A stretch of 64,000 nucleotides of DNA from Sphingomonas aquatilis (GTDB lineage Bacteria; Pseudomonadota; Alphaproteobacteria; Sphingomonadales; Sphingomonadaceae). The translations under genes were made by a program, and so were the position numbers. The stretch's first letter is position 1, and each line of letters begins with the position of its first letter. Location of the stretch: positions 496,001-560,000 of the forward strand of contig NZ_JACIDB010000001.1 of NCBI RefSeq assembly GCF_014196115.1, read 5' to 3'. The notes beneath the pieces were generated by a model that worked only from the letters and a program-made list of their open reading frames with translations, did no database searches and was not told the origin of the DNA. Shown in pieces: positions 1-7,890 of this stretch.

Positions 1-618
1 GAGGGTATTTTTACTCACGTGTCGGGCATGAAGACCGTGATCCCGTCGACGCCCTATGACGCCAAGGGCCTGCTGATTGCGGCGATCGAGGATAACGATC
101 CCGTCCTGTTCCTCGAACCCAAGCGCATCTACAACGGCCCGTTCAACGGCCATTGGGATCGGCCGGCGGAAAACTGGTCGAAGCACCCCGGCGGCGAGGT
201 GCCGACCGGCTATTACCGCGTCGACCTGGGCAAGGCAAAGGTCGTGCGTGCTGGCGAGGCGCTGACGATCCTCGCCTATGGCACGATGGTCCATGTCTGT
301 GCGCAGGTGATCGCCGACGAAGGCGTCGATGCCGAGATCATCGACCTGCGCACGCTCGTGCCGCTCGACATCGAGACGATCGAGGCGTCGGTGAAGAAGA
401 CCGGTCGCTGCATGATCGTCCACGAGGCGACGCGCACGTCGGGCTTCGGCGCCGAACTGTCCGCGCTGGTGCAGGAACGCTGCTTCTACCACCTCGAAGC
501 GCCGATCGAGCGCGTGACCGGTTTCGACACGCCATACCCGCACAGCCTCGAATGGGCGTATTTCCCGGGCCCGGTCCGCATCGGCCAGGCGCTCAAGAAG
601 ATCATGAAGGACGCATAA
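1..618 (+). CDS. Branched-chain 2-oxoacid dehydrogenase E1 component, beta subunit (3' part)
   Basis: Thiamine-diphosphate-dependent decarboxylation of branched-chain 2-oxoacids (from Val, Leu, Ile) by the alpha2-beta2 E1 of the BCKDH complex in the cytoplasm. The reading frame is open from base 1 (EGIFTHVSGMKTVIPSTPYD), so the gene starts upstream; a GTG at 19 is internal, because the EGIFTHVSG block belongs to the conserved core of the family. About 205 of the usual 330-350 residues are present. Conserved blocks include the FLEPKRIYNGPF stretch and the C-terminal transketolase domain ending FDTPYPHSLEWAYFPG. The E2 gene follows after one base, so the two are one operon; E1-alpha is expected just upstream. 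A pyruvate dehydrogenase E1-beta is less likely from the EPKRIYNGP block. Confidence 0.9.
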   Translation, partial: EGIFTHVSGMKTVIPSTPYDAKGLLIAAIEDNDPVLFLEPKRIYNGPFNGHWDRPAENWSKHPGGEVPTGYYRVDLGKAKVVRAGEALTILAYGTMVHVCAQVIADEGVDAEIIDLRTLVPLDIETIEASVKKTGRCMIVHEATRTSGFGAELSALVQERCFYHLEAPIERVTGFDTPYPHSLEWAYFPGPVRIGQALKKIMKDA

Positions 619-619
619 G

Positions 620-1975
620 ATGGGCCGCTTCACCTTCCGCCTGCCCGACATCGGCGAAGGCATCGCCGAGGCCGAGATCGTCGCCTGGCACGTCGCCGTC
701 GGCGACCGCGTCGAGGAAGACCAGAACATCGCAGACATGATGACCGACAAGGCGACCGTCGAGATGGAATCGCCGGTGTCGGGCGTCGTCGTCGAACTGG
801 CGGGCGAAGTCGGCGACCAGGTCGCGATCGGCGCGGCGCTGGTCGTGATCGAGACCGAGGAAGCGGGGGAGGGCGAGGTCGTCGCCGCGCCCGCGACGGC
901 GGAACAGGCCGAGGTTGCGCAGCAATATGAGGCCGAGAACCCCGGCGTCGAGGCGGTCGAAGCGGTGGCCGTGACCGCGCCGGCGGGATCGGGCGATACG
1001 CCATCCCCCATTCGTGCTGAGCCTGTCGAAGCACAGGCCCCGAGCGCACCGCCCGCGTCGACCGGCCCTGCGACAGACTCAGTGCGAACGGCGGAGAAGG
1101 CGCCCACCGCCCACGTCCTCGCCTCGCCAGCCGTGCGCGCCCGTGCGCGCGATCTCGGCATTGATCTGGCCCAGGTGAAGACCGACGCCGATCGCGTCCG
1201 CCACGCCGACCTCGACGCCTTCCTGCGCTACAATGCCGGCCAAGGCTATCATGCCCCCGGCGCATCGCGTGCGCGTGAGGACGAACAGGTCCGCGTCATC
1301 GGCATGCGTCGTCGCATCGCCGAGAATATGGCCGCCGCCAAGCGCCACATCCCGCACTTCACCTATGTCGACGAGGTGGACGTGACCGCGCTGGAGGCGA
1401 TGCGCGCCGATCTCAACGCGCACCGCGGTCCGCGGCCCAAGCTCACCATGCTGCCGCTGCTGATCGTCGCGATCTGCCGCACGCTGCCGCAATTCCCGAT
1501 GCTCAACGCACGTTACGACGACGAAGCGGGCGTGGTGACGCGGTCCGGCCGCGTGCACCTCGGCATGGCGGCGCAGACCGACGCCGGGCTGACCGTGCCG
1601 GTCATCCGCGACGCGCAGGACAAGAACGTCTGGCAGCTCGCCGCCGAGATATCGCGCCTCGCCGAAGCCGCCCGCGCCAACAAGCTGAAGCCGGACGAGC
1701 TCGGCAACGGCACGATCACTGTCACCTCGCTCGGGCCGCTCGGCGGCATCGCGACGACGCCGGTCATCAACCGGCCGGAGGTCGCGATCATCGGGCCGAA
1801 CAAGATTGTCGAGCGCCCCGTCTTCACCGGCCGGGGTGACGAAATCCGTCGGGCGAAGCTGATGAACGTGTCGATCAGTTGCGACCATCGCGTCGTCGAT
1901 GGCTGGGACGCGGCGAGCTATATTCAGGCGCTCAAGACGCAGCTCGAGACGCCGGTCCTGCTGTTCGCCGACTGA
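620..1975 (+). CDS. bkdB: Dihydrolipoamide acyltransferase (E2) of the branched-chain 2-oxoacid dehydrogenase complex
   Basis: E2 core of the BCKDH complex; it moves the acyl group from lipoyl-lysine to CoA. The 451-aa protein has an N-terminal lipoyl domain (about 1-80, lipoyl lysine K44 in DKATVE), a long variable linker (about 85-163), a peripheral E3-binding domain (about 165-202) and a C-terminal catalytic domain with the H-R-V-V-D-G motif (H423, D427). ATG at 620 lies one base after the E1-beta stop. The linker is odd: residues about 129-158 (PIRAEPVEAQ ... TDSVRTAEK) are the translation of two oppositely oriented copies of a sphingomonad palindromic repeat, so a repeat pair sits in frame inside the gene. 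The next gene overlaps the stop (TGATG). Confidence 0.93.
   Translation: MGRFTFRLPDIGEGIAEAEIVAWHVAVGDRVEEDQNIADMMTDKATVEMESPVSGVVVELAGEVGDQVAIGAALVVIETEEAGEGEVVAAPATAEQAEVAQQYEAENPGVEAVEAVAVTAPAGSGDTPSPIRAEPVEAQAPSAPPASTGPATDSVRTAEKAPTAHVLASPAVRARARDLGIDLAQVKTDADRVRHADLDAFLRYNAGQGYHAPGASRAREDEQVRVIGMRRRIAENMAAAKRHIPHFTYVDEVDVTALEAMRADLNAHRGPRPKLTMLPLLIVAICRTLPQFPMLNARYDDEAGVVTRSGRVHLGMAAQTDAGLTVPVIRDAQDKNVWQLAAEISRLAEAARANKLKPDELGNGTITVTSLGPLGGIATTPVINRPEVAIIGPNKIVERPVFTGRGDEIRRAKLMNVSISCDHRVVDGWDAASYIQALKTQLETPVLLFAD
1010..1093. repeat. Inverted pair of REP-like palindromic repeats inside the E2 gene
   Basis: One unit reads TTCGTGCTGAGCCTGTCGAA (1011-1030). A second, in inverse orientation, covers 1067-1093 (CGACAGACTCAGTGCGAACG). 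The same unit recurs at 8577-8601, 8916-8941, 8973-9000 and 9042-9066. The pair lies in frame in the flexible linker of E2. Confidence 0.75.
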
Positions 1976-2412
1976 TGCGCGGGGCCGCCGCCGCCGCCGC
2001 CGTCGCGCTGCTGCTCGCCAGCTGCGGCGATGGCGGTGCGGACCGCGCGGCCCGGCTGCGCGCGGCAGGGCCCAACCCGGACGTCACGGCGCTGTTGCGC
2101 GTCGCGGATGCCGGGACGGGCGTGCGGTTGTTCAACGCCTGCGCGGCCTGCCATGCGATCCGCAAGGGCGCGCCCGATCGCAACGGACCCAATCTGTTCG
2201 GCGCGATGGGCGCGCCGGTCGCCGGCGTCAGTCCGCGCTTCGGCTACACCGCCGCGCTGCAGCGCATCGGCGGCCGCTGGACGCCAGAGCGGATGGATGC
2301 GTGGCTTACCAACCCGCGCCGCTTCGCACCCGGCACGTCGATGGGCTATCCCGGCCTCGCCGACCCGCTCGCCCGCGCCGACCTGATCGCCTATCTCAGC
2401 GCGCAACATTGA
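1975..2412 (+). CDS. Class I cytochrome c, predicted lipoprotein
   Basis: Small c-type cytochrome of 145 aa, probably an electron carrier tethered in the periplasm. ATG at 1975 overlaps the E2 stop (TGATG); it gives a lipoprotein signal with an Ala/Leu-rich core and a lipobox L-A-S-C (C17). An upstream start in this frame would destroy that signal. The haem-binding CAACH motif is at C56-H60 and the likely axial methionine is M123 in GTSMGYPG; the spacing fits a class I cytochrome of about 100 residues. It shares translation coupling with the BCKDH operon although no functional link is known to me; the electrons of BCKDH normally go to NAD+. Its partner oxidase or dehydrogenase is not visible. 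Confidence 0.88.
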   Translation: MRGAAAAAAVALLLASCGDGGADRAARLRAAGPNPDVTALLRVADAGTGVRLFNACAACHAIRKGAPDRNGPNLFGAMGAPVAGVSPRFGYTAALQRIGGRWTPERMDAWLTNPRRFAPGTSMGYPGLADPLARADLIAYLSAQH

Positions 2413-2429
2413 GCGCGTGAACTGCGTCA

Positions 2430-2503
2430 CCCCAGCGCAGGCTGGGGTCTTCCTGTAATCGGCTGTGTCGTCCGGCAAGCGAAAGCTCCCAGCCTGCGTT
2501 GGG
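2430..2503. repeat. Intergenic palindrome pair (CCCCAGC...GCTGGGG type)
   Basis: Perfect 7-bp arms CCCCAGC (2430-2436) and GCTGGGG (2441-2447) around a 4-base loop, followed by a second, imperfect copy CCCAGC (2488-2493) and GTTGGG (2498-2503). The two hairpins resemble a common sphingomonad intergenic repeat and could end transcription of the BCKDH/cytochrome operon. No T-tract is present. Confidence 0.6.
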
Positions 2504-2580
2504 ATGGCGGATATAGCTGTAAAGGCTACCCGGTAAGCCACCCACTGGCGCGCAAACCCGATCCGCGCCACTGTCGCGCC

Positions 2581-3357
2581 ATGACCCAGCCCCTCGTCCA
2601 CACCGCCCGCGACGGCCATGTCGCGATCCTCACCTTCGCCCGCCCGCCGCACAATTTCGCCGATCTCGCGCTGATCGAGGCGATCGGCGCCGCCTTTGCT
2701 GCGGCGGATGCCGACCCGCAGGTACGCGCGATCGTGCTGCAATCGGATGGCCGCATCTTCTGCGCCGGTGCCGACCTCGCCCGCGACAATCCGGTCGAAA
2801 AGGACCAGCCCGCGGGCACGCGCAACCCGTTCTACGTCGCCGCCGCGCGACTCTACGCGGTGAAAACGCCGGTCGTTGCCGCGATCCAGGGCGCGGCGGT
2901 GGGAGCAGGCCTCGGCCTCGCGCTCGTCGCCGATTTCCGCGTCGCGGCGCCGGAGGCGCGCTTCGTCGCCAATTTTGTCGCGCTGGGATTTCACCCGGGC
3001 TTCGGCATCTCGGCGGTGCTGGAGCGGGTGATCGGCCGCCAGCGCGCACTGCTGATGAATCTCACCGCGCGTCGCATCAAGGCGGAGCAGGCGGCGGACT
3101 GGGGTCTCGTCGATCTGCTGGTGCCCGCCGACCGCCTGCGCGCCGAGGCGCTGGCATTGGCGCAGGAGATTGCAGCGGGAGCGCCGCTCGCGGTGCAGTC
3201 GACTCGGGCAACGATGCGCGGCGACCTGTTTGCGCTGCTCGAGGCGCAGACCGACCACGAACTCGCCGAACAGGCCTGGTTGCAGAAGACCGCCGACTTT
3301 GCCGAGGGCGTGCGCGCTGTGAACGAACGTCGTCCGGGGCGGTTCGTGGGGGCCTGA
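2581..3357 (+). CDS. Enoyl-CoA hydratase/isomerase family protein (crotonase fold)
   Basis: A 258-aa single-domain crotonase. It has the oxyanion-hole block GRIFCAGADLA and the GAAVGAGLGLAL helix typical of CoA-ester hydratases and isomerases. Its place next to the branched-chain 2-oxoacid dehydrogenase operon would suit a role in branched-chain acyl-CoA or fatty acid breakdown. One oddity: in the block that normally reads P-E-x-x-L-G-x-x-P-G, the catalytic glutamate position is phenylalanine (NFVALGFHPG), so the protein may not be a classical hydratase and could instead be an isomerase or another family member. ATG at 2581 follows a 168-bp intergenic repeat region. The substrate cannot be told from sequence. 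Confidence 0.8.
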   Translation: MTQPLVHTARDGHVAILTFARPPHNFADLALIEAIGAAFAAADADPQVRAIVLQSDGRIFCAGADLARDNPVEKDQPAGTRNPFYVAAARLYAVKTPVVAAIQGAAVGAGLGLALVADFRVAAPEARFVANFVALGFHPGFGISAVLERVIGRQRALLMNLTARRIKAEQAADWGLVDLLVPADRLRAEALALAQEIAAGAPLAVQSTRATMRGDLFALLEAQTDHELAEQAWLQKTADFAEGVRAVNERRPGRFVGA

Positions 3358-3410
3358 CGCCGTCCCATACACGCCGTCGCCCCGGACCGAGTCCGGGGTG
3401 ACGGGGGCGC

Positions 3411-4757
3411 TTATTTCATCAGCACCAGCTCTTCCGCCATCGTCGGATGCAGCGCGACCGTGTCGTCGAACTGCGCCTTGGTCAGCCCCGCCTTTACCGC
3501 GATCGCCGCGGCCTGGAGGATCTCCGGCACGTCCGGCCCGATCATGTGCAGCCCGACGATCTTCCCCGACACGCCGTCGCACACCATCTTGTACAGCGCG
3601 CGCTCGTTGCGCCCGGCCAGCACGTTCTTCATCGGCCGGAAATCGGACGAATAGACTGCGACCGACCCCAGCTTCTGCTTCGCCTCGCTCTCGGTCATTC
3701 CGACGCCCGCCATCGGCGGATGGCTGAAGACGGCCGACGGGATGTTGGCGTAATCGACCGTGGTGGGCTTGTTGCCGAAGAAGGTGTCGGCAAACGCCTG
3801 GCCCTCGCGGATCGCGACGGGGGTCAGCTGGATGCGGTTGGTGACGTCGCCGATCGCGAAGATGCTCTCGACGCTCGACCGGTTCTGCTCGTCAACGACG
3901 ACCGCGCCCTTTTCCAGCGCGACGCCAGCCTCTTCGAGCCCGAGACCTTCGGTGTTGGGCACGCGACCGGTCGCGAACATCACCATGTCGACCGTCACCG
4001 GCTCGTGGTTCGACATATGGACGGTCAGGCAGCCATCCTCGCCCTTTTTGAGGCGTTCGAAATTGGCGTCGAACTTGAACTCCAGCCCCTTCATCATGCT
4101 GATCTGGAGCAGGCGATCGCGGATCGACAGGTCGTAACCGCGCAGGATGTCCTGCGTGCGGTTCATGATGATCACGTGCGCGCCGAACTGGTGGAAGATG
4201 CCGGCGAATTCATTGGCGATATAGCCCGCGCCGGCGATCAGGATGCGCTTGGGGATCGCATCGAGGTGGAACGCCTCGTTGCTGGTGATGCCGTGTTCGG
4301 CGCCGGGGCAGGCGGGGACGGCCGGATGCGCGCCGACCGCGATCAGGATGCGTTCCGCGGTCTTCTCGGTGCCATCGGCCAGCCGCACGCTGTGCGGGCC
4401 GCTGACGGTGGCGCGCTGGTGAATGATCTCGACGCCATGCGTTTCCAGCGTTTGCGTATAGGCGCCGTTGATCCGGTCGACCTCCTCCAGCACATTGTCG
4501 CGCAGCGTCTTCCAGTCGAAGTCGCACTGGTCGGGCACCTGCCAGCCGAAGCGCTTGGCGTCCTTCAGATCCTCTGCGAAGTGCGCGCCATAGACGAGCA
4601 GCTTCTTGGGCACGCAGCCGCGGATCACGCAGGTGCCCCCGACGCGATACTCTTCGGCCACCGCCACGCGCGCGCCATGCGCCGCTGCGACGCGGCTCGC
4701 GCGCGTGCCACCGGACCCTGCGCCGATGACGAAGAGGTCGTAGTCGTATTGGGGCAT
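3411..4757 (-). CDS. gor: Glutathione-disulfide reductase
   Basis: FAD/NADPH-dependent reduction of glutathione disulfide in the cytoplasm. The 448-aa protein has the N-terminal FAD motif (GAGSGG), the redox-active disulfide GTCVIRGCVPKK (C43 and C48), a central NADPH-binding domain (AGAGYIANEFAG) and the C-terminal dimer-interface histidine in ALHPTMAEE. The frame is open to 4871, but the ATG at 4757 places the FAD motif about ten residues from the N-terminus as usual; the upstream part overlaps vapC and looks non-coding. Length matches bacterial and plant-type enzymes. The stop lies 54 bp from the end of the convergent crotonase gene. Confidence 0.94.
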   Translation of the reverse strand: MPQYDYDLFVIGAGSGGTRASRVAAAHGARVAVAEEYRVGGTCVIRGCVPKKLLVYGAHFAEDLKDAKRFGWQVPDQCDFDWKTLRDNVLEEVDRINGAYTQTLETHGVEIIHQRATVSGPHSVRLADGTEKTAERILIAVGAHPAVPACPGAEHGITSNEAFHLDAIPKRILIAGAGYIANEFAGIFHQFGAHVIIMNRTQDILRGYDLSIRDRLLQISMMKGLEFKFDANFERLKKGEDGCLTVHMSNHEPVTVDMVMFATGRVPNTEGLGLEEAGVALEKGAVVVDEQNRSSVESIFAIGDVTNRIQLTPVAIREGQAFADTFFGNKPTTVDYANIPSAVFSHPPMAGVGMTESEAKQKLGSVAVYSSDFRPMKNVLAGRNERALYKMVCDGVSGKIVGLHMIGPDVPEILQAAAIAVKAGLTKAQFDDTVALHPTMAEELVLMK

Positions 4758-4761
4758 GGTG

Positions 4762-5166
4762 TTACTCCGGGGTGGCGAGCGCCGGGCGAAGGCCCAGATG
4801 CTGCACGAAAGGGTCGAAATCGCGATCGCTGTATAACAAGGGAAGCCGGTCGAGGATGCACCGCGTCGCAATCAGCGTGTCGATCGTCTTGCGGATGGTG
4901 ATGCCGAGGCTGCGTAAGTGACGGTAATTGCGGGCGGCCTGTACGGCGACGCGGTGGTCGCTGATGACGAGGAGGTCGGTAAGCGAAAAGCGTGCCTCCG
5001 CCAATTGGAAAGACCGATCATCGCTGAACCCTTGCAGAACTTCGGCAACGATTAGGTCACCAGCCACCACAGGCGTGCGTCCAAATGCAGCATCCAGATA
5101 TGCCGTCTGGACAGACTGGACGCCCCGGAAATAGTCGATCCAGACGCTGGAATCGACGACGATCAT
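4762..5166 (-). CDS. vapC: VapC-type PIN-domain toxin (ribonuclease)
   Basis: A 134-aa PIN-domain protein, the toxin of a type II toxin-antitoxin pair. VapC enzymes are Mg2+-dependent RNases that commonly cleave tRNA or rRNA. Acidic active-site residues fit the family: D5 (VVDSSVWIDYF), E42 (VAEVLQG), D96 (TIDTLIAT), and D114/D116 (SDRDFDPF). The ATG overlaps the stop of vapB by 4 bp (ATGA), so toxin translation depends on antitoxin translation. The end of the gene lies 4 bp from the gor start. All key residues are intact, so it is probably active. Confidence 0.9.
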   Translation of the reverse strand: MIVVDSSVWIDYFRGVQSVQTAYLDAAFGRTPVVAGDLIVAEVLQGFSDDRSFQLAEARFSLTDLLVISDHRVAVQAARNYRHLRSLGITIRKTIDTLIATRCILDRLPLLYSDRDFDPFVQHLGLRPALATPE

Positions 5167-5369
5167 TCAGCAGGGATGTATTTGCTGGTCCGCATATCGT
5201 CGAGATCGCCGTCCCAGCCGATCCCGCGCAAATCGCGCATCGCTTCCTGCTGTTTCAAACGCAGGGCCGTGCGTAGCGCTTCGTTCACAGCCTGGCTCTT
5301 ACTGCTGATATTCAGCGCAGCCATGAACTTGGCCATCAGCGTTTCATCGATGTCGATATTCGTCCGCAT
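5163..5369 (-). CDS. vapB: VapB-type antitoxin
   Basis: A 68-aa antitoxin. The N-terminus (MRTNIDIDETLMAKFM) has the ribbon-helix-helix pattern of the VapB-like family that binds the operator as a dimer. The C-terminal half, with the sequence GWDGDLDDMRTSKYIPAE, is the probable toxin-wrapping tail. It is cotranscribed with vapC and overlaps it by 4 bp. A perfect palindrome spans its start codon and upstream region (5368-5397), the expected autoregulatory operator. Confidence 0.87.
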   Translation of the reverse strand: MRTNIDIDETLMAKFMAALNISSKSQAVNEALRTALRLKQQEAMRDLRGIGWDGDLDDMRTSKYIPAE

Positions 5370-5397
5370 GTGTATGGCTCCGCCGAGCCATACACAT
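5368..5397. promoter_or_regulatory. Palindromic operator of vapBC
   Basis: Perfect 13-bp arms ATGTGTATGGCTC (5368-5380) and GAGCCATACACAT (5385-5397), separated by 4 bp. The left arm reaches into the vapB start codon (5367-5369, minus strand), so bound VapBC would block both the promoter and the translation start region. This arrangement is typical of autoregulated toxin-antitoxin pairs; the binding itself is inferred. Confidence 0.75.
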
Positions 5398-5413
5398 AGC
5401 GTCTAGCCCGAGC

Positions 5414-6904
5414 TCAATCCAGACCGGCGCGGCGGATCAGGTCTTCCGTCGAGGGATCGAACTCCTGCCCGCCCTGGTCGGCCGCCTTGGCCATTTCCTT
5501 GCCCAGCTCGACCCCGAACTGGTCGAAGCTGTTGATGCCGAGCAGCACGCCGTTCACGAACACGCGGTGTTCGTAGAAGGCGATCAGCGCGCCCAGCGTG
5601 CGCGGGTCGAGCACGTCGAGCAGGATCGTCGAGGACGGGCGGTCGCCGCTGTACGAGCGCGCAGGATCGTCCACCTGCTTGCCCTTCATCAGCGCGGCGC
5701 CCTGCGCGAAGGCATTGAGCAGCAGCTGGCGATGGTGATCCTCCGCCAGCGTATCGCCCGGCTCGATCACCGCGATGAACTCGACGGGGACGAGGTGCGT
5801 GCCCTGGTGGAGCAGCTGGAACACCGCATGCTGCGCATCGGTGCCGACGCCGCCCCAGGTGATCGCCGCGGTCGGCCGCCCGACCGGCTGGCCGTCCACC
5901 GTCACGCCCTTGCCGTTCGACTCCATCTCGAGCTGCTGGAGGTAGCTCGGCAGCAGCCGCAGCCGCTCGTCGTACGCGAAGGGCGCGCGCGTTTCGGCGT
6001 GGCGGACCTGCGTGTAATAGAGGTCGGCGAAGGCGGCGAGCGCGGGTGCGTTCTCGTGCAGCGCGGTCAGGCGGAAATGGCGGTCCATCTCGGCCGCGCC
6101 TTCCAGCAGCTCCTCGAACGCGCCCCAGCCCAGCGCCACCGCCGCCGGGAAGCCGATCGACGACCAGAGCGAATAGCGGCCGCCGACGCCTTCGCTGAAC
6201 GGCAGGATGCGCGTTTCGTCGACGCCCCATTCCATCGCTTTGTCGGGCGCCGCGGTCAGCGCGATCACCTTGCCGTACGGGTCTTCGACGCCGTGTTCGC
6301 GGAACCACTGCATCGCCGATTCGGCGTTGAGCATGGTTTCCTTGGTGGTGAAGGTCTTGCTGGCGATGACGAGCAGCGTCGCCGACGGGTCGAAATCCTT
6401 GATCGCCTCTTCCAGCGCGACGCCGTCGACGTTGGAGACGATGGCGACATCGTAGCGCTTGTCTTCGCGCCCCAGCGCATCGACCAGCAAATCCGGCCCC
6501 AGCGCCGATCCGCCGATGCCGATGTGGAGGACGTGGCGGATGTCGCCCAGCGCGCCCGCCTCGATCGCGTCGATCAGCGCGCGCATCCGCTCGTGGAAGC
6601 GGCGGGCGCGGGCGACGCTGTCGGGGTTGCCCTCGCCGCGTTCGGCCGTGTGCTCGACCGGGCGATCTTCGGTGACGTTGACGTGTTGGCCGCCGAACAT
6701 CGCGTCGCGCTTGCCGGCTAAATCCTTCGCCTTGGCCAGCGCTTCGAACGCCGCGACCGCGTCGCGCGTCAGATGCGTCTTCGACCAGTCGAAATGGATG
6801 CCGGAGACGTCCAGGCTGAACGTCTTCAGCCGATCGCCGTCCTCGGCGAACAGGTCCATCAGCTTGGGGGAGGGCAGGGCTTCGATCGCAGACCAGTCGC
6901 TCAT
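5414..6904 (-). CDS. pgi: Glucose-6-phosphate isomerase
   Basis: Interconverts glucose 6-phosphate and fructose 6-phosphate. The 496-aa protein has the phosphate-binding block GIGGSALGPDLL, the SKTFTTKET segment, the family signature GVGGRYSLWSSIG and the C-terminal SFDQFGVELGKEMA block. The frame runs open to 6988, but ATG at 6904 (MSDWSAIEAL) has an AAGGAC Shine-Dalgarno sequence about 6 bases upstream and matches the usual N-terminus. In this organism it would connect glucose, for example from the GH3 enzymes, to the Entner-Doudoroff and sugar nucleotide pathways. It stands alone, with the convergent end of vapBC's promoter side on one flank and divergent lepB on the other. Confidence 0.95.
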   Translation of the reverse strand: MSDWSAIEALPSPKLMDLFAEDGDRLKTFSLDVSGIHFDWSKTHLTRDAVAAFEALAKAKDLAGKRDAMFGGQHVNVTEDRPVEHTAERGEGNPDSVARARRFHERMRALIDAIEAGALGDIRHVLHIGIGGSALGPDLLVDALGREDKRYDVAIVSNVDGVALEEAIKDFDPSATLLVIASKTFTTKETMLNAESAMQWFREHGVEDPYGKVIALTAAPDKAMEWGVDETRILPFSEGVGGRYSLWSSIGFPAAVALGWGAFEELLEGAAEMDRHFRLTALHENAPALAAFADLYYTQVRHAETRAPFAYDERLRLLPSYLQQLEMESNGKGVTVDGQPVGRPTAAITWGGVGTDAQHAVFQLLHQGTHLVPVEFIAVIEPGDTLAEDHHRQLLLNAFAQGAALMKGKQVDDPARSYSGDRPSSTILLDVLDPRTLGALIAFYEHRVFVNGVLLGINSFDQFGVELGKEMAKAADQGGQEFDPSTEDLIRRAGLD

Positions 6905-7035
6905 ATGTCCGTCCTTCATGGGGAGGGGTAAGTCGTGACCGTCCCGTATCGATCCTGCGCCGGGCGACAAGCCCGTTTCCGCCGACACCGGAACGACTGG
7001 TGAGGACGCACGGGGGCGGCTAAAGCTCCGCTCCT

Positions 7036-7890
7036 ATGGCCGATACTCCTGCCCCCGCGACGCCCAAGCCGGTACAGCCCCGCTCGGAAACTAGCGAGAC
7101 GATCCGCTTCCTCGTGAAGCTGGCGGTCGCCGTGTTCATCCTGCGCAGCTTCATCTTCGCGCCCTTCTCGATTCCCAGCGAATCGATGCTGCCGCGGTTG
7201 CTGATCGGCGACTATCTGTTCGTCACCAAATGGAATTACGGCTATTCGCGCTGGTCGCTGCCCTACGGCTTCCCACCGATCCCGGGCCGCCTGCTCGGCC
7301 GCAACCCTGCGCGCGGCGACGTCGTCGTGTTCCGCTCGCCCGATCCCGCCCCCGGCGATACCGATCCCGAACACGCCGATCATGACGTCATCAAGCGCGT
7401 CATCGGCCTGCCCGGCGACACGATCCAAATGCGCCGCGGCCAGGTGATCCTGAACGGCGTGCCCGTTCCCAAGCAGCGCGTCGCCGACTTCGTCCTGCCG
7501 CTGACCGCCAATTTCAACGAGCAGAAGTGCGGCGCGACCTTCGTCGATGTCGACGCAAAGGGGCAGCCGATCTGCCGCTACCCCCAGTTCCGCGAGACCC
7601 TGCCCAACGGCAAGAGCTATATGGTGCTCGACCAGGCGGATATCCCGCAGGCGGACGACACCGGCCTCTACACCGTGCCCGCCGGCAGCGTGTTCCTGAT
7701 GGGCGACAATCGCGACGACAGCGCCGACAGCCGTTTCCCCGCGCCGATCGGCATGGGTTACATCCCGATGGAGCGGATCGAGGGCAAGGCGGCCGTCACC
7801 TTCTTCTCGACCAACGGCAACTATCGTTGGTTCAATCCGATCAGCTGGTTCACCGCCGCACGCTGGAACCGCATCGGAGAAGGCTTCTGA
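7036..7890 (+). CDS. lepB: Signal peptidase I
   Basis: Membrane-bound serine/lysine endopeptidase that removes signal peptides of secreted proteins; here it would serve the many exported enzymes of the polysaccharide locus. In 284 aa it has one N-terminal transmembrane segment (about 24-44), the catalytic serine block IPSESMLPRL (S50), the catalytic lysine in DVIKRVIGLPGD (K120), and the box GDNRDDSADSR near residue 225. ATG at 7036. It is the first gene of a translationally coupled block lepB-rnc, followed by a GIY-YIG gene and era, the normal alphaproteobacterial order lepB-rnc-era with one extra gene. Confidence 0.94.
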   Translation: MADTPAPATPKPVQPRSETSETIRFLVKLAVAVFILRSFIFAPFSIPSESMLPRLLIGDYLFVTKWNYGYSRWSLPYGFPPIPGRLLGRNPARGDVVVFRSPDPAPGDTDPEHADHDVIKRVIGLPGDTIQMRRGQVILNGVPVPKQRVADFVLPLTANFNEQKCGATFVDVDAKGQPICRYPQFRETLPNGKSYMVLDQADIPQADDTGLYTVPAGSVFLMGDNRDDSADSRFPAPIGMGYIPMERIEGKAAVTFFSTNGNYRWFNPISWFTAARWNRIGEGF

